From: Thermoplasmata archaeon
Lineage (GTDB): Archaea > Thermoplasmatota > Thermoplasmata > JAGHBH01
Direction: 5' to 3'
Assembly: GCA_030673205.1 (NCBI GenBank)
Contig: DAOVJP010000047.1
Coordinates: forward strand, 1-8,304
DNA: 8,304 nt
A program made the translations under genes and the position numbers. Within the stretch, counting starts at the first letter, position 1, and each line of letters begins with the position of its first letter. Below are positions 1-5,410 of the stretch, in pieces. The notes below the pieces were generated by a model. It worked only from the letters and a program-made list of their open reading frames with translations. It was not told where the DNA came from and ran no database searches.

Positions 1-3000
1 ATATCCGCGCAGGTGATGGACCCCTATGGGACGGAGAGTGTCATGTTACACTATGTTAACGACTCCACATGGCACACCCTGCCCATGGCCCTGGAACAGG
101 GCACCGCATCGGATGGCGTGTGGGGGGCGGACATCATCCCCACGGAACCGTGCCTGATGGAATATTATATCACTGCGTTGGATGGCACATACCAGGCGAG
201 GAGCCCGGCTAACACCTCCGACACATACACCTTGATCGTGGTCGGACGCCCCATGGAAGAAGTGACCATGTCCGCCCCGTCCAACACCGTGGCGGGGGAG
301 AACATCACCGTGACCATCACCGCCCTGGATGACGAAGGGAACGCCGCGGACTATACTGGGCATATAGTCTTTGGGTGCACCGACCCCTCCGCCGACATTC
401 CGGGCGATTATGTGTTCACTCCTCAGGACGGGGGCGTGAAGGAATTTGTCTTCGTGCTGTACACTGCTGGAGAACACGATATCGTCTTTGAGGATGTGGA
501 GGACGAAAGCATCAACGCCTCCTGCAACATCACGGTCGAGCACGCGGAGCTGGCGTCCATCCCCATATCCCCATCATCTGTATATGTGATCGCCGGAGAC
601 ACACAACAGTTCTCGACCGAGGGGGAGGATGCACATGGCAACCGTTGGCCCATAACGCCCGTTTGGAGCACATGGGGGGGCAGAGGCATCATGGACGCGG
701 ACGGCCTGTTCCATGCCATCACCGCGGGCTCAGGGCTGGCAAACGCCACATATCAGAACATGACGGGCTCGGCAGATATAATGGTGGTCGCCGGGGCTCC
801 GACCCAGATAGCATATCATAGTGGAGAGGGGCAGACGAACATCGTAGGACAGTGGTTGAACCAAAGCTTTGAGGTGCTTGTCACCGACAGCTATGACAAC
901 CCCGTGGAGGGTGTTACCGTAGCCTGGGCGGTGTCGGAGCCGACACACGGCGCCTTCCTATTGGAGAACACCAGCGCCACCGACGCCACCGGCGTAGCGC
1001 TCTCATCCCTTCACCTGGGCACAGTGGTGGGGCAGTACACTGTCTTTGCCTCCTTCTCCTCCTCCGTGGACACCATCTACTTCAACGCCACCGGCGCACA
1101 TGCTAGCCTCGAGGTGGTGGTGGTCTCCCCTGGAGCCGTATCGCTGGGAGCAGGGGATAGCCAACTGTTCTTGGCCGAAGGGGAGGATGTCTATGGCAAT
1201 CGCTGGCCCATAACGCCCGTGTGGAGCCTGTGGGATGATGTGGGGGGACTGGGTACCTTGGTGAGCGGCCTGTTCCAAGCCACCACGGCGGGCATGGGGC
1301 TGGTCAACGCCACATACCAGGGCAAGACGGGCTCTGCCATGGTGGGTGTGTCGGCCAGCACACCTGCGAACATGACCCTGGATGGCGGAGAAGGGCAGAC
1401 GAACACCGTAGGACAGTGGTTGAACCAAAGCTTCGAGGTGCTTGTCACCGACCCATACGATAACCCCGTGGAGGGCGTGTTCATTGCATGGAACATCATC
1501 TTCGTTCCCATATCCGGAGGGGAGGCGGTCCTCGACACCATCCTCTCATCGACCGATGCCAGCGGAAGGGCTAGCGCCCGCCTGCAACTGGGCGAGGCCG
1601 TGGGCGACTATGTGGTGGAAGCATCCAAATCCGGCGTCAACGGCTCACCCCTGGCGTTCACTGCCCATGCAGTGGCCGCGGCCCTGGATATTATTCAACT
1701 GGACCCGGGTGACGCATCCCTGCAGGCAGGGGACGTTCTGGACTTCGTGGCCAAGGGCTATGACGAATACGGCAACCAGGTGGACATAGCTCCCTCCTGG
1801 ACATTGGAGGGGGGCATAGGCGATCTGACCTTACCTGAGCCAGCGCGGGCAACGCTCACAACCAAATATGCTGGTAGGGGTTGGCTCAACGCCACCGTGG
1901 GAGGGGAGAGGGGAACAAGCATCATCGACGTGTCCCACGGACCGGCCCAGTCCATACATGTGGTTGGGGGAGGAGGGCAGGAATTGCATGTCGGCCAGGA
2001 GGCCCAAGCCCTGGAGGTCAGAGTGGAGGACACGTATGGGAATCCAGTTGATGGAGTCATGGTCACGTGGGAGGTCGTGGACAACCCGCCAGGCTCCAAC
2101 ACCACCCTGGACGAACCCCTCTCCACCTCCGACATAGAGGGCATAGCTAGCATCATTCCCACCATGGGCACTGTCCCAGGCCAAACAAACATAACGGCCA
2201 GCGCCCCCGGACTGGGCATTCCGATATGGTTCAGTATCATAGCACACCCCGGCGAACCGGACACCATCTCATTCCAGAGCCCAGCGTGTCTCGACGCAGG
2301 GGAATTCTACACATTCTTCGTACAGGTGTTAGACACCTATGGGAACGTGAATGGGACCGCATCCGACGTGGACTCTCTGGGCTACACGCTCTCCTCGCCC
2401 CGGGCGGATATGGCCGGCTTCACATTCCACGATAAGAGGTCCGGCCCCTCGGAGATATCATTCTGGCCCATAAGTCATCCGCAGGTATCGCTCACACGCT
2501 CCATCACCATAATGCCCATAGAAGTGAGTACAATAGATATCGTCACCGGGAACTTCACTATCTCCGCAGGCGGCTCCAAACGCCTGGACGTGAGAGCCTA
2601 TGACCAATACGGGAACAAGAACACCTCCTGGACCCCATTGTGGACCATGGAGCTGGGCTATGTGGAAGGAAGAGACTTTTACGCTGGCACGCTGGCAGGC
2701 GTCACAGAGATAATGGTGATGGCGGAGGGGTCGATCATCATCGACCCTCCATCCAGAATGGTCAACATAACCCCTGCAGAGGTGCATGTGATAGAGGTTC
2801 TACCGAGCCCTCTGGTCGTTTCCCTCCATGCTCCTGGGGCGATAGGCGCGTACGGATACGACCGTTACGGGAACTACATACCGATAGATCCGTCGTGGAC
2901 CATATCCCCCTCCATAGGGAGCATAAAGAACGGAGAGTTCCAGGCCTCCCAGTTGGGAACTGCGACCCTGTCCGCATATTATGCGGGTGTGATGGGCACT

Positions 3001-3855
3001 AGCACCGTGACCGTCAGGGACACCACCCCCCCAACCGCCATTGTGAACATGGAGGACAAAGCCTCCGACGTCCCTCTGGATATCAGCATATTGTTCACAT
3101 TCTCCGAACAGATGGACATGACATCGATAGAGGACACATTGTTCCTCAGGGACGGGAAGATGGCCTTGGTGCCCTATGAGATGTTGTGGAGCAGTGCTTC
3201 TGTGCAGATATTCCCGACCAACCTCAGCCAGGGAGAGACGTATACGCTCTTCCTTGGGGAGGCCAAAGACCTGGCCGGCAACCCATTGGAAACCATATTG
3301 CTAACATTCACCACCGAACTGATAGAGGACATGGACGGAGATGGCATCCCTGACGGTAGGGATAGGGACGGGGATGGCGATGGGATGGACGATAGATGGG
3401 AGGCGCTCAACGGACTGGACCCAAAAAAGGCAGACGCCGGCATGGATGGAGATGGGGATGGTCTTACCAACATAGAGGAATATAGGCTTGGGACAGACCC
3501 CAACAACCCCGACACGGACGGCGACGGCGTGGCGGATGGGGAAGACACGTACCCTCTGGCGCTGGAAGAGGATGTCGATGTGATGATGGAGCAGCTCATC
3601 CTCTTGGGCATCATAACACTGCTAGCTATGCTCGTGGCAGAGACCGCGGTGGTATCCGTACGGAAGCGAAGGATGGCCAGAGAAAGAGGGAGGACCGCAT
3701 GGAGAGGAAGAGGCGCACAGGATGCTGCAGGGAGTGGGGGCGTGGGGAGTGGCCGACAAGGTGGAGAAGGCGCTGAAGGGGAAGCAATGGAAGAGGAGCC
3801 GAACTTTTCCGACCTGGTCACAGATAAGGCGCCCAAGAAGCGGCGCCGGAGATAG
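1..3855 (+). CDS. Giant modular surface protein with Big-type Ig repeats, Ca-binding region and C-terminal membrane anchor (5' partial)
   Basis: The frame is open from base 1 (ATA TCC GCG CAG GTG) to a TAG at 3853-3855, giving 1284 visible codons; the start and signal peptide lie upstream. Residues are counted from base 1. Residues 1-82 are the end of an Ig-like domain (DPYGTESVMLHY, then YYITALDG). 83-180 form a second Ig-like domain. 186-756 are three copies of a Big2-like plus Big1-like pair. 757-842 is a further DTYGN-containing segment. 843-923 and 924-1006 are two more Big2-like modules. 1007-1108 resembles Big_5 (TTPPTAIVN, FSEQMDM, LAGNPL). 1110-1185 is an Asp-rich thrombospondin-3-like Ca2+ region. 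1199-1220 is a membrane helix, followed by a 64-residue basic tail ending KKRRRR. Many N-x-S/T sequons suggest a glycosylated exterior. The likely role, by inference, is a stalk-like adhesin or envelope protein anchored C-in/N-out. No catalytic domain is visible and the ligand is unknown. Confidence 0.93.
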   Translation: MSAQVMDPYGTESVMLHYVNDSTWHTLPMALEQGTASDGVWGADIIPTEPCLMEYYITALDGTYQARSPANTSDTYTLIVVGRPMEEVTMSAPSNTVAGENITVTITALDDEGNAADYTGHIVFGCTDPSADIPGDYVFTPQDGGVKEFVFVLYTAGEHDIVFEDVEDESINASCNITVEHAELASIPISPSSVYVIAGDTQQFSTEGEDAHGNRWPITPVWSTWGGRGIMDADGLFHAITAGSGLANATYQNMTGSADIMVVAGAPTQIAYHSGEGQTNIVGQWLNQSFEVLVTDSYDNPVEGVTVAWAVSEPTHGAFLLENTSATDATGVALSSLHLGTVVGQYTVFASFSSSVDTIYFNATGAHASLEVVVVSPGAVSLGAGDSQLFLAEGEDVYGNRWPITPVWSLWDDVGGLGTLVSGLFQATTAGMGLVNATYQGKTGSAMVGVSASTPANMTLDGGEGQTNTVGQWLNQSFEVLVTDPYDNPVEGVFIAWNIIFVPISGGEAVLDTILSSTDASGRASARLQLGEAVGDYVVEASKSGVNGSPLAFTAHAVAAALDIIQLDPGDASLQAGDVLDFVAKGYDEYGNQVDIAPSWTLEGGIGDLTLPEPARATLTTKYAGRGWLNATVGGERGTSIIDVSHGPAQSIHVVGGGGQELHVGQEAQALEVRVEDTYGNPVDGVMVTWEVVDNPPGSNTTLDEPLSTSDIEGIASIIPTMGTVPGQTNITASAPGLGIPIWFSIIAHPGEPDTISFQSPACLDAGEFYTFFVQVLDTYGNVNGTASDVDSLGYTLSSPRADMAGFTFHDKRSGPSEISFWPISHPQVSLTRSITIMPIEVSTIDIVTGNFTISAGGSKRLDVRAYDQYGNKNTSWTPLWTMELGYVEGRDFYAGTLAGVTEIMVMAEGSIIIDPPSRMVNITPAEVHVIEVLPSPLVVSLHAPGAIGAYGYDRYGNYIPIDPSWTISPSIGSIKNGEFQASQLGTATLSAYYAGVMGTSTVTVRDTTPPTAIVNMEDKASDVPLDISILFTFSEQMDMTSIEDTLFLRDGKMALVPYEMLWSSASVQIFPTNLSQGETYTLFLGEAKDLAGNPLETILLTFTTELIEDMDGDGIPDGRDRDGDGDGMDDRWEALNGLDPKKADAGMDGDGDGLTNIEEYRLGTDPNNPDTDGDGVADGEDTYPLALEEDVDVMMEQLILLGIITLLAMLVAETAVVSVRKRRMARERGRTAWRGRGAQDAAGSGGVGSGRQGGEGAEGEAMEEEPNFSDLVTDKAPKKRRRR
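823..888 (+). repeat. Near-identical 66-bp block, copy 1
   Basis: This block matches 1387-1452 with three mismatches by eye (at 828, 842 and 870), offset 564 bp or 188 codons. It encodes GEGQTNIVGQWLNQSFEVLV followed by TD, the first strands of the Big1-like module in unit 1. The flanking sequence is far more diverged, so conservation is patchy. Confidence 0.88.
1387..1452 (+). repeat. Near-identical 66-bp block, copy 2
   Basis: This is the partner of 823-888. It encodes the same stretch with one residue changed (Ile to Thr after QTN). A second, shorter similarity links 625-669 with 1183-1227, where both copies read GGCCCATAACGCCCGT. That match is offset by 558 bp, so small in-frame indels separate the two blocks within the unit. 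Confidence 0.88.
3328..3555 (+). other. Asp-rich Ca2+-binding (thrombospondin type 3-like) segment
   Basis: The segment contains repeated DxDGDG-type loops: DMDGDGIPDGRD, DRDGDGDGMDDRWE, DGDGDGLTNIEEY, LGTDPNNPDTDGDGVADGED. The L-G-T-D-P-x-x-P-D-T-D-G-D-G pattern is typical of thrombospondin-3-like repeats in archaeal and bacterial surface proteins. These normally bind Ca2+ and stiffen the stem next to the membrane or wall. It lies directly before the membrane helix, so it probably forms the membrane-proximal stalk. Confidence 0.87.
3595..3660 (+). other. C-terminal transmembrane helix of the first protein
   Basis: About 22 mostly hydrophobic residues (LILLGIITLLAMLVAETAVV, then SV) are followed at once by RKRRMARER. 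By the positive-inside rule this puts the Ig-like repeats outside and the tail inside the cell. No PGF-type motif precedes the helix and the tail is long, so processing by an archaeosortase is unlikely. Confidence 0.85.
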
Positions 3856-3860
3856 AGTGA

Positions 3861-3948
3861 GGAAGGATATTCGGGTGCTGGAGAGGTCGGGGAAGGATAT
3901 TGGTTCTGGAGAGGCTGGGGAAAGATATTTAAGCCCGACGGAGGCTGG
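3861..3948 (+). repeat. Three imperfect 28-30 bp tandem repeats in the intergenic spacer
   Basis: Copies run 3861-3890, 3891-3918 and 3919-3948. Each begins GGAA(G/A)GATATT and ends in GGAGAGGTCGG, GGAGAGGCTGG or GGAGGCTGG. They start 5 bp after the TAG of the upstream gene and fill most of the 113-bp spacer. The third copy has changed to GATATTTAAG, which makes the best TATA box of the spacer. The array could be a regulatory tandem array or simply replication slippage. Confidence 0.85.
3921..3933 (+). promoter_or_regulatory. Archaeal BRE/TATA-like promoter for the middle gene
   Basis: AAAGATATTTAAG has a purine-rich BRE-like start followed by an AT-rich TATA-like core (ATATTTAA, 3925-3932) in GC-rich surroundings. 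Transcription would be expected roughly 25 bp downstream, near the A residues of GACATAAGG (3951-3959). That leaves a short leader of about 10-18 nt before the ATG at 3969. The position fits archaeal promoter geometry; it is inferred from sequence only. Confidence 0.6.
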
Positions 3949-3956
3949 GGGACATA

Positions 3957-3962
3957 AGGGGA
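3957..3962 (+). promoter_or_regulatory. Weak ribosome binding site for the middle gene
   Basis: AGGGGA lies 6 nt before the ATG at 3969. It is purine-rich and well placed but matches the GGAGGT consensus only partly. It supports this ATG, which also gives a textbook signal peptide. Confidence 0.4.
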
Positions 3963-3968
3963 ATAAGA

Positions 3969-5159
3969 ATGAAGAGAACAGCTTTTTTCGTAATAATAGC
4001 CCTTCTGGTAATGCAGATGCTCCCGGCGGTCCCTGTCCAAGCAGAGCCCCTAGAGGCCTCGGACATACAGACGACCAACCTCTACAACGGTTTCACCATA
4101 TCCTGGATCACCAATGAGAAGAGCACGGGATGGGTAAGATACGGCGTGGACAACCCGGACGCGGGCTCGTTCTTGAGGGCCGATGACAGCAGGGGCTCGG
4201 ACGTGGAGAGCCACACCCACATGGTCCAGGAGATATTGGGATATGAGTATCAGGGAAGTACGGTATACTTCGATGTGTATGGAGGGGACAATGTTCGTCT
4301 CACCAGCGGAGGCAGCCTGAGCGTTACCCTTCCCATCGCCCCCGACTTCCCCGAGCCCAATATAATGCTTGGCTCAGTCACCGACGGGACGAATGGCATA
4401 GGAGGGGCACTGGTCTATATCAACATCACCCGTGGCACGGAGACCACCCTTTCCATGGTGAACATGACCACCTCCTCCGGGCACTTCGTTATGAACACGG
4501 GCAATGGCATATTGTTCCATGATGTAGGGAACGAGTACGACATATACGCGCCTGTGGTAGGGGATGTCATGAACGTATGGGTCAACACGGCCTATGGGGA
4601 GCTTACATACGCTGAGATAGTAACTTCAACGGATGTCCAGGGCCCGTACATAGAGTTCGATCCCATCGTCCTCTCCATCCCATTCATGCTGTCCGATGTG
4701 CTCGTCTCCCCAACTGAGGGCGGCCCCGATACGGCCTTCACCTTCTCCGTCACATACACCGCCACGGATGGCCAGGAACCGGACCACATCTGGCTATACC
4801 TCGACGGCGTGGAATACGAGATGACGGCCCAGGGAACCGGCTACGTGTCCGGCGTGGAATACACATACTCCGTCACTGGTCTGGCGGCAGGGAACCACAG
4901 TTACTATGCGATGGTGGAAAGGGATGGCATATCCATCTCCACCTCTCCCTCTCCACAGGACGCCCCGGTGATCGTGATATCCGCTCCCGCCGCCGCTCCG
5001 GACGATGACGATGGACTAGACCCGATATTGTTGGCCGGTGTGGGATTCTTGGTACTGGCGGCTGTCTTGATCGCGGTGCTCGTCATGAAACGCGGCGCCC
5101 ATGGCGGTGGGGAGGAGAAGAAGGAAGAAGAAGAGGAAGGCAAGGATGGGGAGGAGTGA
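3969..5159 (+). CDS. Membrane-anchored surface protein: FN3-like, carboxypeptidase-regulatory-like and Ig-like domains
   Basis: This is a complete 396-residue protein. Residues 1-25 are a Sec signal peptide (MKRTAFFVIIALLVMQ..., likely cut after VQA). About 27-122 is an FN3-like domain resembling the N-terminal domain of purple acid phosphatases (FTISWITNEKSTGWVRYG). About 130-235 is a transthyretin/carboxypeptidase-regulatory-like beta sandwich (LGSVTDGTNGIGGALVYINI). About 241-340 is a further Ig/PKD-like domain (VSPTEGGPDTAFTFSVTYTA, VSGVEYTYSVTGLAAGNHSY). An acidic linker (PDDDDGLDP) precedes a membrane helix at 353-373, and the tail is Glu/Lys-rich and strongly acidic. No phosphatase or peptidase catalytic domain is present, so a structural or binding role outside the cell is inferred. 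The start is supported by the signal peptide and by the TATA-like box upstream. The first two domains are related to those of the next gene. Confidence 0.92.
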   Translation: MKRTAFFVIIALLVMQMLPAVPVQAEPLEASDIQTTNLYNGFTISWITNEKSTGWVRYGVDNPDAGSFLRADDSRGSDVESHTHMVQEILGYEYQGSTVYFDVYGGDNVRLTSGGSLSVTLPIAPDFPEPNIMLGSVTDGTNGIGGALVYINITRGTETTLSMVNMTTSSGHFVMNTGNGILFHDVGNEYDIYAPVVGDVMNVWVNTAYGELTYAEIVTSTDVQGPYIEFDPIVLSIPFMLSDVLVSPTEGGPDTAFTFSVTYTATDGQEPDHIWLYLDGVEYEMTAQGTGYVSGVEYTYSVTGLAAGNHSYYAMVERDGISISTSPSPQDAPVIVISAPAAAPDDDDGLDPILLAGVGFLVLAAVLIAVLVMKRGAHGGGEEKKEEEEEGKDGEE

Positions 5160-5198
5160 GTGGGGGAGGATGGGAAAGAGATATCGCTCCCTTGACAC

Positions 5199-5224
5199 AG
5201 CCCCCTGTTAGAGCCCCCCTGTTA
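5199..5224 (+). repeat. Short direct repeat AGCCCCC(C)TGTTA
   Basis: AGCCCCCTGTTA (5199-5210) is followed after one base by AGCCCCCCTGTTA (5212-5224). The pair lies 40-65 bp after the stop of the middle gene. It could be a protein-binding site or slippage; no function can be assigned. Confidence 0.65.
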
Positions 5225-5250
5225 CTGCCCTCCAGCGCCCTTGGTCCAGT

Positions 5251-5257
5251 CTTTTCC
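5251..5257 (+). terminator. Possible archaeal T-run terminator after the middle gene
   Basis: CTTTTCC is the only oligo-T run on the coding strand in this part of the spacer, about 90 bp after the stop codon. Archaeal RNA polymerase can terminate at T-runs without a hairpin, but four T residues are weak. The imperfect GC-rich inverted repeat at 5162-5205 could contribute. Confidence 0.2.
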
Positions 5258-5362
5258 TGACGCCACCATGGAATCGATAGCATCAACAATGTTGTTCATG
5301 CGCACAGGCATCACCTACAATATAACCTATGAACAAGACATTGTCATCACAAGTGGGTAACG

Positions 5363-5371
5363 TTCATATAC
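5363..5371 (+). promoter_or_regulatory. Possible TATA-like element for the last gene
   Basis: TTCATATAC lies about 45 bp before the ATG at 5411. This would place transcription near 5392 and give a leader of about 19 nt that includes the Shine-Dalgarno sequence. The alternative CAATATAAC at 5317-5325 would give a leader of roughly 65 nt. Neither element is strong. Confidence 0.35.
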
Positions 5372-5403
5372 CCCTATCCTTATTACAACCCAATCCTAGC
5401 TTC

Positions 5404-5410
5404 AGGAGGT
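5404..5410 (+). promoter_or_regulatory. Strong Shine-Dalgarno directly abutting the start codon
   Basis: AGGAGGT is a near-perfect match to the anti-Shine-Dalgarno end of 16S rRNA, but no base separates it from ATG at 5411 (usual spacing is about 5-8 nt). The next in-frame ATG is at 5429, 18 nt away. A start there would remove the Lys-Arg n-region of the signal peptide, and no start codon exists between the in-frame TGA at 5330 and 5411. The 5411 start is therefore preferred despite the odd spacing. Confidence 0.6.

Larger units (their letters stand above)
556..2268 (+). repeat. Three tandem copies of a ~190-codon two-domain unit inside the first gene
   Basis: Units start near 556, 1111 and 1684. 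Each opens with a Big2-like module built around D-x-(Y/H)-G-N and a following P-x-W (EGEDAHGNRWPITPVW, EGEDVYGNRWPITPVW, KGYDEYGN...APSW). Each continues with a Big1/invasin-like module (VTDSYDNPVEGVTVAW, VTDPYDNPVEGVFIAW, VEDTYGNPVDGVMVTW). Units 1 and 2 are close relatives and unit 3 is clearly older or faster evolving. Assignment to the Big families is by motif pattern only. Confidence 0.85.
5160..5410. other. Intergenic spacer of about 250 bp
   Basis: No convincing gene is present. The spacer contains a weak GC-rich inverted repeat just after the stop (GGGGG at 5162 with CCCCC at 5201, and GGGA at 5172 with TCCC at 5188), a 12-13 bp direct repeat, and a short T-run. Two TATA-like stretches lie before the next gene (around 5317-5325 and 5363-5370), and a strong Shine-Dalgarno sequence sits at its very end. 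The lower GC of its second half suits a promoter region. Confidence 0.6.

Noticed and set aside
1758..2267. Reverse-strand open frame (169 codons) in the Ig-like repeats
   Set aside because: Low-quality composition, no domain, and fully inside the strongly supported forward gene.
3420..3555. Dockerin module in the first protein
   Set aside because: The LGTDP and DTDGDG spacing fits thrombospondin-3-like repeats better, and the segment is followed by a membrane helix instead of ending the protein.
3580..3855. PGF-CTERM/archaeosortase sorting signal
   Set aside because: There is no PGF-type motif before the helix, and a long charged tail follows, unlike the short tail of sorted proteins.
3174..4040. 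Long reverse-strand open frame (288 codons) across the end of the first gene
   Set aside because: It is Ser/Pro-rich because it reads the complement of Asp/Gly/Glu-rich codons; it crosses the clear Ca2+-binding and membrane segments and has no recognisable domain.
3722..4117. Forward open frame of 131 codons bridging the first gene, the spacer and the middle gene
   Set aside because: It reads through the tandem repeats and overlaps the signal peptide of the middle gene in another frame; no start signal or domain supports it.
4020..4335. Purple acid phosphatase activity for the middle protein
   Set aside because: Only the FN3-like N-terminal domain type is similar; there is no metallophosphatase domain or metal ligand motif.
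5289..5360. Mini-ORF of 23 codons in the spacer (MLFMRTG-like product)
   Set aside because: No ribosome binding site, and a length expected by chance; a regulatory leader peptide cannot be supported.
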